Below are positions 1 through 5,477 of a stretch of DNA of 5,612 nucleotides, piece after piece. The notes beneath the pieces were generated by a model. That model saw nothing but the letters and a program-made list of their open reading frames with translations, did not search any database and had not been told where the DNA came from. The DNA lies in NCBI GenBank assembly GCA_030591285.1, contig JAUVBH010000126.1:1-5612 (forward strand), in the 5' to 3' direction. A program made the translations under genes and the position numbers. Position 1 is the first letter of the stretch, and each line of letters begins with the position of its first letter. The stretch is from Thermoplasmatota archaeon (GTDB lineage Archaea > Thermoplasmatota > Penumbrarchaeia > Penumbrarchaeales > Penumbrarchaeaceae).

Positions 1-2
1 CT

Positions 3-752
3 CTTTGTAGAACCATCCTGAAACAGAAATCTTCCATGGCGCCAATGATCAACCTTGTCAATGGTGCCCTATTGGTGATCGACCAGGGAGGATCTCTGGA
101 AGAGTATTCCTCAAATTTCTCCAAAAAACTCAAGGAAACCCATGAGAAGGTGGCTTTGAACGGGTCGGATCTCATTGAGAACGGATTCAAGGTAATGACC
201 TACTCCAATAGTTCAACCATTATTGAAACATTCAAGAAAGCGGTTGAAAAGAACATTGACTTCGAGGTCATAATATCAGAGGCCAGACCTGTAAGAGAGG
301 GAGCAATAATGGCAAGAACACTCAGGGACATGGGACTCTCAGTGACCCTGGTTGCAGATAGTGCACTTTTCCAGGAGATGGAGGATGTGAACCTCATATT
401 GGTTGGTGCAGATTCACTGTCCCCCCAGTATCTGGTCAACAAGATAGGGACCAGGGGACTTGCTTCCCATGCAAAATTACTTGGTAAGGATATGATCGTC
501 GTCGCAGGTAGTGAGAAGATCCTTCCATCCGGAATTGACAATTATCATAAAGAGTTCAGGCCCCCAAATGAGATAACCACTGACAGAGATGGGATAAATG
601 TTGTCAACTACTACTTCGATCAGACACCTCTCCACCTTATCTCGAAGATCGTGACAGAGAAAGGTACCATGGGGCCATATGAGATCATTCAGGAAGCTAA
701 AATGAAAAATGTACATGAGATTGTTTCAGACCATTTCAAGATCAAACATTGA
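3..752 (+). CDS. eIF-2B alpha/beta/delta-family protein (5'-truncated by window edge)
   Basis: This is the C-terminal part of a protein of the eIF-2B alpha/beta/delta, ribose-1,5-bisphosphate isomerase and methylthioribose-1-phosphate isomerase superfamily. The frame is open to the left edge with no stop, and the conserved SMAPMINLVN segment precedes the Rossmann-like domain. The ATG at 36 is therefore an internal methionine and the real start lies upstream; family members are usually about 300 residues. Numbering from that ATG, visible motifs are TYSNSS (55-60), SEARP (81-85), VADSA (106-110), GADSLS (124-129), NKIGT (135-139), DQTP (195-198) and TEKG (207-210). The isomerases use a cysteine in the first motif and an aspartate in GAD. 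Here the aspartate (D126) is kept but the cysteine position is serine (S57). That favours an eIF-2B-like or other non-isomerase role, though this is inference. An SDR gene follows after 24 bases on the same strand and is probably in the same operon. Family assignment is strong; the exact function is open. Confidence 0.88.
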   Translation, partial: LCRTILKQKSSMAPMINLVNGALLVIDQGGSLEEYSSNFSKKLKETHEKVALNGSDLIENGFKVMTYSNSSTIIETFKKAVEKNIDFEVIISEARPVREGAIMARTLRDMGLSVTLVADSALFQEMEDVNLILVGADSLSPQYLVNKIGTRGLASHAKLLGKDMIVVAGSEKILPSGIDNYHKEFRPPNEITTDRDGINVVNYYFDQTPLHLISKIVTEKGTMGPYEIIQEAKMKNVHEIVSDHFKIKH

Positions 753-762
753 TAATTTGACC

Positions 763-770
763 GGGGAAGG
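763..770 (+). promoter_or_regulatory. Purine-rich ribosome binding site for the SDR gene
   Basis: The run GGGGAAGG ends 6 bases before the ATG at 777. It lies in the 24-base gap after the eIF-2B-like stop codon. It supports this start and translation from a shared upstream mRNA rather than from a leaderless transcript. No TATA-like element fits in the gap. Confidence 0.5.
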
Positions 771-776
771 ATTCGT

Positions 777-1766
777 ATGAGATACTTTGTAACGGGCGCT
801 ACCGGGTTCATCGGTGGGAAACTTGTCAGAAGATTGATAGCGGACGGACATGAGGTATCAGCTCTTGTTAGGGACCCATCCAAAGCAAAATGGCTTGAAG
901 ACCTTGGAGTTGAGGTCTTTCAAGGAGATATCACTGAACCCGAAACCCTGATCGAACCCATGGAGGGTGCAGATGGCCTTTTCCATATTGCGGCATGGTA
1001 CAAGACCGGTCAAAGGGACAGCTCTAAAGCCGAGCGGATCAATGTAGAAGGAACACGAAATATTCTGAATGCAATGAAGAAGATGAACATCAACAAGGGA
1101 GTTTACACATCCACTCTTTCAGTTTTCTCCAATACAAATGGTGAGATGATGAAAGAGGATCACCTTTTCAGGGGAAAACACCTCTCTGAATATGACCATA
1201 CCAAATGGGAAGCGCATTATTCCGTGGCAAAACCGATGATGTTGAACCAGGATCTACCGCTTGTAATAGTAATGCCAGGAGTGGTTTATGGTCCGGGGGA
1301 CACATCTGCCACCGGTAAAATGATAGATGAATACTTGGAGGAAAAACTCCCGTTGCTTCCCAAAGGTGCTGAGGTTTGCTGGGCGCATATAGATGATATC
1401 ATTGAAGCCCACATTCTTGCTATGGAAAAGGGAGAACCAGGAGAAACATACATCATTGCGGGCCCGAGACACTCGATGATCGAAGCCATAGATGTTGCAA
1501 AAGATATCACCGGTATCAAACCACCGAGAATGAAGGCTTCCATCGGTTTCCTGAAATTCATGTCCAAGGTCATGGGAGTTGTAAATATTGTATTCCCACT
1601 ATCAGGTAACTTTCACCCGGAAACATTGAGAGTTGTGGCAGGAGTTACCTACCTGGGAGATAACACCAAGGCGAAGGAAGAACTGGGGTACTCACCAAGA
1701 ACCCTTAAGGATGGTTTCTCGGAATACATCCCAAAAAGAATGGAAGAGCTTGGTATATCGAAGTAA
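777..1766 (+). CDS. Extended SDR: NAD(P)-dependent epimerase/dehydratase, dihydroflavonol-reductase-like
   Basis: A complete 329-residue cytoplasmic oxidoreductase of the extended short-chain dehydrogenase/reductase class. The N-terminus carries the dinucleotide-binding motif TGATGFIG (6-13), followed by GDITEP (50-55), the HIAAWY loop (70-75) and NVEGTRN (89-95). The catalytic set is visible: a Ser/Thr at T113 in YTSTLSVFS, and the YxxxK pair Y139/K143 in YDHTKW. PGVVYGPGD (167-175) and the HIDDIIEAH segment (204-212) are typical of the C-terminal substrate-binding half. Length matches the family. The resemblance is to dihydroflavonol 4-reductase/HpnA-like members, which act on very different substrates (sugar nucleotides, ketones, isoprenoid or polyketide intermediates), so the substrate cannot be named. 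The ATG is preceded by a purine-rich ribosome binding site, and the gene follows the eIF-2B-like gene after 24 bases, suggesting one transcript. It converges with the surface-protein gene on the other strand. Confidence 0.92.
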   Translation: MRYFVTGATGFIGGKLVRRLIADGHEVSALVRDPSKAKWLEDLGVEVFQGDITEPETLIEPMEGADGLFHIAAWYKTGQRDSSKAERINVEGTRNILNAMKKMNINKGVYTSTLSVFSNTNGEMMKEDHLFRGKHLSEYDHTKWEAHYSVAKPMMLNQDLPLVIVMPGVVYGPGDTSATGKMIDEYLEEKLPLLPKGAEVCWAHIDDIIEAHILAMEKGEPGETYIIAGPRHSMIEAIDVAKDITGIKPPRMKASIGFLKFMSKVMGVVNIVFPLSGNFHPETLRVVAGVTYLGDNTKAKEELGYSPRTLKDGFSEYIPKRMEELGISK

Positions 1767-1768
1767 AC

Positions 1769-1776
1769 ATTTAATC
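1769..1776 (+). promoter_or_regulatory. Possible TATA-like element ahead of the small membrane ORF remnant
   Basis: The AT-rich stretch ATTTAATC lies just after the SDR stop and is centred about 26 bases before the ATG at 1799. That spacing would place transcription start at or next to the ATG, as in archaeal leaderless genes. An 8-base AT-rich match of this kind can occur by chance. Confidence 0.25.
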
Positions 1777-1798
1777 TTGAGATATCCATCCAGAGCCG

Positions 1799-1983
1799 AT
1801 GAAGACCTGTTGAAGATCATCCTGATATCATTTGGTGTCTTCTTTCTATTGATGTCAGTGATATCGGAACCACCCCGGTCCAGCTCAATATCTCAATTAT
1901 TAACACCAGCCTACTCCGCAAAGCAACCAGAACTATCCCGGTTATCGACAGTATTGATCTCATTCCTCATCCTGGTCTTGTAA
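1799..1983 (+). pseudogene. Possible frameshifted small membrane-protein gene
   Basis: The ATG at 1799 reads only four codons before a TGA. If one base is supplied near 1806-1808 (ACC reading into CTG), the reading enters a frame open to the TAA ending at 1983. The predicted start is then MKTLL followed by a hydrophobic stretch (KIILISFGVFFLLMSVI) that looks like a membrane segment or signal anchor. A second hydrophobic stretch (LSTVLISFLILVL) ends the frame. A TATA-like element lies about 26 bases before the ATG. From about 1860 a different frame (0) also reads protein-like sequence, so there may be more than one frameshift. The 3' end overlaps the tail of the convergent surface-protein gene by 24 bases. 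No family is recognised, and the whole reading may be chance in a 193-base convergent gap. Confidence 0.25.
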
Positions 1984-4440
1984 TCTTCTCAGGACAATGA
2001 AACCTATCAGGACCATGAGCAATAGGACCAGAGATATCATTATTACTGGAATAATAACCATCAATGGGTCCACATTTTCATCTTTCTTTGTATCATCATC
2101 TGGTGGTTCCTCATCGTCATCATCGATAACTGGCTCTGTATCATCATCATCAACAGGTTCCACATCGTCGTCATCTGGAACCGGTTCTTCATCATCGTCA
2201 TCCGGTTCGGTATCATTCACAACGACGTTCTCCAGGATCTGTAATTCGATGAACGACCATGAAAAGGTTCCATTTTGATCTGTAACGTTGAGTTCTAAGG
2301 TATAATTCCCAACTGTCAAATTCAATACTATTTCGTTTCCGACTCCGATCACTCCGGTTGTATTCAATTTCCATGTGAAGGTGAGGACATCTCCATATGG
2401 AATGTCAACATCCCTTGCAGAGCCTGAGATAGTATAGTTCATCCCCTCGAAAAAAGGACCTTCCGGTGGAGCGATCCTCGCATTGGTGGGAGCATCGTTA
2501 ACAGGATGAACTGTAACATTCACTTCCAGGGAAACCTCAGAATAGGGATCCCTTGCAAAGAGAGTGAAATTCTCTGATCCTGACCAATCCTGCTCCGGGA
2601 TAAGGTCCATTGTGCCATCATCGTAGATCATCACTGTCAGGTGTCCCTGATGATAAGCAACGAATTCGAGGTCATCACCATCAGGATCAAAGAAGCTGGT
2701 TGTGAGGTTAATGGAATGGGAGATGTCCTCGGTCATCTCTACATCCAAAAGGGGACCTGATGGGATAGGAGGGTCATTAGAGTTCCTAACGGTGACTGTG
2801 AAGTTCCTATGACCTGATCCCTCGTTTCCATCGTTGACGGTAATATTTATCCAGAAGATACCAACGTCCTCATTCCTTGGAATACCACTCAACATCCCAT
2901 CTTGGGGATCGATATTCAACCAAGTTGAATTGGTCCTCATTGACCAGGAGATATTCCCTTGATCATCATCGGTTGAGGTAAGGTCTATCTGGTAAAGGAG
3001 GTCCTCAACTGCAAAGGGTTTGTCATGTCCCAGGATCACCGGGGCCACATTTATTACAGACAGGTTGATCGTAATTTCATTGAAGGCATAAAATGGGTCC
3101 GTGGCCCGTAGGGTGATGGCTCCATTTCCAACATCACTGTTGATCGGGGTTCCAATAATCGATAAATTAACTGGATTCCAGATCAACCAGGAGATTTCTG
3201 TGGTCAGGTTCCAGACAAGATCATCATCTTCAGGATCGGTCCCATTGAAAACAATGAAGAATTCCTCATCCTCCAGGGTAAATAGAGGACCGGTGTCATT
3301 GATGATCGGAGGATAATTGATCGGCTCCCCGCCAAGCCATGGAATGAAGGTCACATTATCGGAGACATTATCACCCCCACCAGGTGAATTGGATGTTGGA
3401 TGATATGGACCTGTCGAATTACCCCACCAGTTATTGGTAGCATTGGTGTTCCATCCACCTGTCCATGAAGCATTGAGGCCGAAGAGGGTATTATTATGGA
3501 TCCAATTGTAATTCACAACATTGTTGGTGCAAGGTCCCAAGTGGTCATACATCTTGTAGATCCTTATCCCCTCTATATTCTCCGTGATATTGTTCCATCT
3601 GATCCTGTTCCCATGGGATTCCATGGCGATCATGACACCCATCTGATTTCCTGAGAATGTATTATTCTCAATATTGTTGTGAAGACCGTAGGTCAAAGCA
3701 ATGGCACTTCTGTTCAAACTGTTATTGAAATGATTTCCCCGAAATGTGAGATTATTGACATAATGACCCAGAAATACACTTCTTCTATTGCTATCGAATG
3801 TGTTATTGAGAATGGCTGAACCACCAGATCTTTCATGGTAGAAACCGTAGTTGATGTTATCCTTGAAAATATTTCCAGTGAACTCATTGTTATCCGAACC
3901 TATCTCAGCTCTGATACCTCTGTCATTTCTTTTGAAAGTGTTATTATTGATCAGATTCCCGGTTGCACCTGCCATGTAGATACCATTGTTGCTATCTTGG
4001 AACAGGTTATCACTTATGACATTCCCATGGGAATAAAGACCGACCCCTCCGTATTCATGATGGATCGATGATCTTTTGAATTGAAAACCGCTGATATTGC
4101 AGTTGTCTGCAGTCACATAGTACAAATGCTGATGATCCAGTATGTTCTGCCCATCCATTATTGAACCATCTGTCCCGTTACCAACGATATTGACCGAGAG
4201 ATAAACATTGATAGAGGATGTATAGGTCCCGTTCCATACTCGAATAGTGTCTCCATCATTTGCAGCATCTATGGCTGCCTGGATACCGGTGTAGTCCCCA
4301 TTTCCATCTGGATCGACGATGATCGTTGCAGGCAGGAATGGAACCGGTGCAGAAGCACTCTCTCCACCCATTGTGAATGACATTAGAACAGCTGTGGTCA
4401 ACAGCATCAGGCCTGCTATTGTGGGAAGTACTCTCCTCAT
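1960..4440 (-). CDS. Secreted, membrane-anchored parallel beta-helix and Ig-like repeat surface protein
   Basis: An 826-residue cell-surface protein. Residues 1-28 form a signal peptide (MRRVLP start, hydrophobic core to about 23). Residues about 40-370 are a NosD-type right-handed beta-helix. It opens with VDPDGNGDYTGIQAAIDAA (42-60) and GDTIRVWNGTY (63-73), has coils of about 23 residues rich in NNxF/NNT turns, and closes with NNWWGNSTGP (336-345) and FIPWLG (365-370). Four Ig/cadherin-like repeats follow, starting near 377, 465, 556 and 648 (each at an (N)xxP segment), with acidic loops such as DPEDDDL and DPDGDDL that could bind calcium. Next come an acidic EPV/DDDD stalk (745-787), a membrane helix (about 793-817) and a short charged cytoplasmic tail. 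About 35 N-X-S/T sequons suggest heavy N-glycosylation; only two cysteines are present (114, 304). The role may be cell-envelope, adhesive or polysaccharide binding; no catalytic residues are identified. A TATA-like box about 30 bases upstream supports the ATG and near-leaderless transcription. Confidence 0.9.
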   Translation of the reverse strand: MRRVLPTIAGLMLLTTAVLMSFTMGGESASAPVPFLPATIIVDPDGNGDYTGIQAAIDAANDGDTIRVWNGTYTSSINVYLSVNIVGNGTDGSIMDGQNILDHQHLYYVTADNCNISGFQFKRSSIHHEYGGVGLYSHGNVISDNLFQDSNNGIYMAGATGNLINNNTFKRNDRGIRAEIGSDNNEFTGNIFKDNINYGFYHERSGGSAILNNTFDSNRRSVFLGHYVNNLTFRGNHFNNSLNRSAIALTYGLHNNIENNTFSGNQMGVMIAMESHGNRIRWNNITENIEGIRIYKMYDHLGPCTNNVVNYNWIHNNTLFGLNASWTGGWNTNATNNWWGNSTGPYHPTSNSPGGGDNVSDNVTFIPWLGGEPINYPPIINDTGPLFTLEDEEFFIVFNGTDPEDDDLVWNLTTEISWLIWNPVNLSIIGTPINSDVGNGAITLRATDPFYAFNEITINLSVINVAPVILGHDKPFAVEDLLYQIDLTSTDDDQGNISWSMRTNSTWLNIDPQDGMLSGIPRNEDVGIFWINITVNDGNEGSGHRNFTVTVRNSNDPPIPSGPLLDVEMTEDISHSINLTTSFFDPDGDDLEFVAYHQGHLTVMIYDDGTMDLIPEQDWSGSENFTLFARDPYSEVSLEVNVTVHPVNDAPTNARIAPPEGPFFEGMNYTISGSARDVDIPYGDVLTFTWKLNTTGVIGVGNEIVLNLTVGNYTLELNVTDQNGTFSWSFIELQILENVVVNDTEPDDDDEEPVPDDDDVEPVDDDDTEPVIDDDDEEPPDDDTKKDENVDPLMVIIPVIMISLVLLLMVLIGFIVLRRLQDQDEE
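2083..2208 (-). repeat. Acidic EPV-DDDD stalk repeats within the surface-protein gene
   Basis: This encodes residues 745-786: four or five short tandem units of the form E-P-V-(x)-D-D-D-D, just before the membrane anchor. GAT and GAC codons alternate, giving a simple-sequence stretch of TCATCATC/TCATCGTC on the + strand. Such acidic Pro/Asp stalks hold archaeal surface domains away from the membrane. The DNA repeat is prone to length change by slippage. Confidence 0.7.
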
Positions 4441-4467
4441 GGTATCGAAAAAACGAGGGGCTTTTTG

Positions 4468-4475
4468 GTTATAAA
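4468..4475 (-). promoter_or_regulatory. TATA box of the surface-protein gene
   Basis: On the - strand this reads TTTATAAC, centred about 31 bases before the ATG at 4440. Archaeal transcription normally starts about 25 bases past the box centre, giving a leader of only about 5-7 bases. It indicates that the surface-protein gene has its own promoter and does not depend on cutA readthrough. Confidence 0.6.
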
Positions 4476-4491
4476 CTGTTTTGTACAGTTT
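4473..4491. promoter_or_regulatory. Inverted repeat overlapping the TATA box (candidate operator)
   Basis: Perfect 7-base arms AAACTGT (4473-4479) and ACAGTTT (4485-4491) are separated by 5 bases. The arm nearer the gene overlaps the TATA element, and the other arm covers the place where TFB would contact upstream DNA. A dimeric regulator bound here would be expected to repress. The same dyad lies just past the cutA stop codon, so it could instead be a weak RNA hairpin at the end of cutA; the AT-rich arms make that less likely. Confidence 0.45.
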
Positions 4492-4498
4492 TACATTA

Positions 4499-4819
4499 TC
4501 AAGGGACCGTGTTCCTTTCCATCCAGTTGAGATATGGACTACTGGTTCCGGTAATAGGGATCGAGATGATCTCTGGTACCTCGTATGGATGGTTCTCTTC
4601 GATGGTCATTCTCACATCGGGAAAAAGGGCGGACCTGGTTTTGATCAGAAGAAGATATTCATCTTCCTGTTCAACCTCATCCTTCCATCGGTAGATAGAT
4701 CTCATGGGTCCAATGATCTGGACGCAGGGAGCAAGTTTACTATCCACCAGGATACCAGCTATGGATTCAGCGTCTACCCTGGTGCTGGTAGTGGTTCTGA
4801 CCTCGATGAAATCTGTCAT
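4499..4819 (-). CDS. cutA: CutA1 divalent-cation tolerance family protein
   Basis: A small cytoplasmic protein of the CutA1 family, whose members are very stable homotrimers with a ferredoxin-like fold, linked in bacteria to copper/divalent metal tolerance; the molecular role in archaea is unsettled. Counting from the start chosen here, the family signatures are LAPCVQI with the conserved cysteine (C32), SIYRW (41-45), LLIKT (57-61), HPYEVPE (77-83) and YLNW (96-99). The frame also has an ATG 18 bases further upstream (to 4837, 112 residues). The start at 4819 (106 residues, MTDFIEVRTTT) is preferred for three reasons: it puts the first beta strand right at the N-terminus as in the family, a GGGGAT run precedes it, and the TATA-like element at 4848-4857 is too close to the upstream ATG. 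It ends 58 bases before the surface-protein gene on the same strand, which has its own promoter. Confidence 0.93.
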   Translation of the reverse strand: MTDFIEVRTTTSTRVDAESIAGILVDSKLAPCVQIIGPMRSIYRWKDEVEQEDEYLLLIKTRSALFPDVRMTIEENHPYEVPEIISIPITGTSSPYLNWMERNTVP

Positions 4820-4847
4820 AGGATCCCCGATATCCATGGACCTGAGA

Positions 4848-4857
4848 CAATATAGAG
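4848..4857. promoter_or_regulatory. TATA-like element between cutA and the tandem RNA-like units
   Basis: CAATATAGAG on the + strand reads CTCTATATTG on the - strand. On the - strand its centre is about 34 bases before the preferred cutA ATG, predicting a short leader. On the + strand it lies about 33 bases before the first main hairpin of unit A. It is in register with the stronger box CAATATATAA 173 bases downstream. It could serve either direction or both. Confidence 0.4.
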
Positions 4858-4876
4858 TTTACACTGCTTCAATAAG

Positions 4877-4986
4877 ATCGGAGTGACAGGAACACATCTC
4901 ACTCGCGTACGAGGCAGCATTCCTGTCGAAACGGGACAGGGTTAGGAAGAGAGGATTGAATGCGTGATTAAGAATAAAATCTTGTA
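4877..4986 (+). ncRNA. Candidate structured small RNA, copy A
   Basis: The start is placed about 25 bases past the centre of the TATA-like element. The main stem pairs GACAGGAA (4885-4892) with TTCCTGTC (4920-4927), 8 perfect base pairs, with an inner CTCG/CGAG helix (4902-4913) closed by CGTA. A purine-rich single-stranded block follows. A small stem TAAGA/TCTTG (4969-4984) may end the RNA. An alternative pairing GAGTGA/TCACTC (4881-4904) and another, CCTGTC/GACAGG (4922-4940), compete with the main stem. No known RNA class is recognised. The + strand is inferred from promoter order and could be wrong. Confidence 0.33.
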
Positions 4987-5020
4987 TAGCCCATCCCGTC
5001 AGTTACAATTATCAAGTGTT

Positions 5021-5032
5021 CAATATATAAAT
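5021..5032 (+). promoter_or_regulatory. TATA box of unit B
   Basis: CAATATATAAAT is a strong match to an archaeal TATA element in an AT-rich stretch (5018-5060). It is centred about 37 bases before the main hairpin of unit B and predicts transcription start near 5050-5055. No start codon with a worthwhile + strand reading frame follows, which fits an RNA gene. Confidence 0.5.
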
Positions 5033-5052
5033 TTTTAGAAGTGAGTTTAAAA

Positions 5053-5168
5053 AACGAAGAGTAATGGGAGAGTTCATCTCGGAAGATTCCGGGATCCTCT
5101 CCCATCGGACGGACCGGGGTTGGGAAGGGGGGTTTGGATGTGTGGTCTTGAAAAAAGTTTCAGGTTTT
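5053..5168 (+). ncRNA. Candidate structured small RNA, copy B
   Basis: The first hairpin is long: ATGGGAGAG (5064-5072) pairs with CTCTCCCAT (5097-5105), then ATCTCGGA (5076-5083) with TCCGGGAT (5088-5095, one G-U), closed by the tetraloop AGAT. That is 17 pairs with only a small TTC/C internal loop. A G-rich block follows (5109-5146). The second hairpin CTTGAAA/TTTCAGG (5147-5164, one G-U) is followed at once by TTTT, as expected of a terminator. The TATA box at 5021 is well placed. I recognise no tRNA, RNase P, SRP, C/D or H/ACA features. The class is unknown and the strand inferred. Confidence 0.42.
5147..5168 (+). terminator. Hairpin plus T-run at the end of candidate RNA B
   Basis: A 7-pair stem (CTTGAAA with TTTCAGG) with the loop AAAG is followed directly by TTTT. 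The position corresponds, within about two bases, to a weaker stem in unit A (4969-4984) that lacks the T-run. The stem is AT-rich, so strength is modest. Confidence 0.35.
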
Positions 5169-5197
5169 CCGTTCCGTGAATTAAAGACCTTGAAATT

Positions 5198-5477
5198 GAG
5201 TATATACAACTTCTGATAACGTGTTTAGAACGTTGTACACATATGATCGAATGTGGATCAAAGCAAAAGAAAGATAACCTGGGGAGCAACGAGCATTGGT
5301 TCGACTTAGAGCCTGGTGAGAAAGAAGGAACCACCTCAGGTCATCGAGGTCTTGGGTATAGCAATAGGGTCCAAGTTTTGGTCCCTCTTTCGTATATGAA
5401 CGAAGACCCTGTGGGTTAATACCTCTATTTGTGGGAGTTTTCATGGACTTATGATTTGGCCCTTCAATGCTAGAACA
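5198..5477. other. Rest of the intergenic region: third promoter-like segment and several inverted repeats
   Basis: No convincing protein gene is seen. A TATA-like GAGTATATAC (5198-5207) in register with unit B is followed by ATAACGT/ACGTTGT (5216-5236). ACCTGGGG (5277-5284) pairs with CCTCAGGT (5334-5341, one G-U) and encloses TGGTTC/GAACCA (5297-5333), which would stack directly on it. Further on are a near-perfect hairpin AGGGTCCAA/TTGGTCCCT (5366-5386, one T-T mismatch), TTCGT/ACGAA (5389-5404) and ACCC/GGGT (5406-5416). The density of stems suggests a folded transcript or decayed repeat units, possibly also the 3' region of the permease transcript. Similarity to units A and B is weak beyond the promoter-like part. 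Confidence 0.35.

Larger units (their letters stand above)
4848..5020 (+). repeat. Tandem unit A (first copy of a diverged direct repeat of about 175 bases)
   Basis: The unit starts at a TATA-like element. It contains a main hairpin (4885-4927), a purine-rich block (4931-4968), a second small hairpin (4969-4984) and a CCCGTCAGTTA segment. The block matches 5109-5146 in unit B at 28 of 38 positions without gaps, and 8 of the 10 differences are transitions. 4991-5005 matches 5169-5183 at 11 of 15 at the same offset of 178. The homology was found by eye; the boundaries are approximate. Confidence 0.55.
5021..5197 (+). repeat. Tandem unit B (second copy of the diverged direct repeat)
   Basis: The order of parts is the same as in unit A: TATA box, main hairpin, purine-rich block, second hairpin, then a TCCGTGAATTA segment. 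The distance from the 3' end of the main hairpin to the GGGTT of the block is 15 bases in both copies. A third TATA-containing segment resembling the start of this unit (TTGAGTATATAC) begins near 5196, about 177 bases on. This suggests that a further, more decayed copy once followed. Confidence 0.55.

Noticed and set aside
1860..1892. GATAT...ATATC dyad with inner GGAACC/GGTCC in the convergent gap, as a bidirectional terminator
   Set aside because: The stem is interrupted and has no T-run on either strand, and it overlaps the possible ORF remnant.
1997..2278. + strand open frame very rich in serine (93 codons)
   Set aside because: It is the antisense shadow of the Asp/Glu-rich stalk codons of the surface-protein gene.
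4499..4837. Longer cutA reading frame starting at 4837
   Set aside because: It adds six residues before the first family strand, and its ATG is only about 16 bases from the TATA-like element centre. It is kept as an alternative rather than the preferred start.
5116..5136. G-quadruplex in the G-rich block of unit B
   Set aside because: Only three runs of three or more G are clear, and the matching block in unit A breaks these runs with A residues, so a quadruplex is not a conserved property.
5291..5315. TTGGTTCGACTT resembling a tRNA T-loop
   Set aside because: The G53-C61 closing pair and a five-pair T stem are missing, and no acceptor, D or anticodon arms can be drawn around it.
5012..5444. 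Three overlapping - strand open frames of 65, 86 and 87 codons across the tandem-unit region
   Set aside because: They overlap one another in different frames, have no recognisable motif, lack a suitable ribosome site or leaderless promoter, and run through the hairpins and the conserved repeat block. The repeat differences do not follow a codon pattern.
4848..5450. CRISPR array, RNase P RNA, SRP RNA, C/D or H/ACA guide RNA
   Set aside because: The repeat copies are few, long and diverged with no spacers. No RNase P conserved regions, SRP GGAAGG...GCAGCC helix-8 motif, C/D boxes with correct spacing, or ANA box directly after the stem was found.
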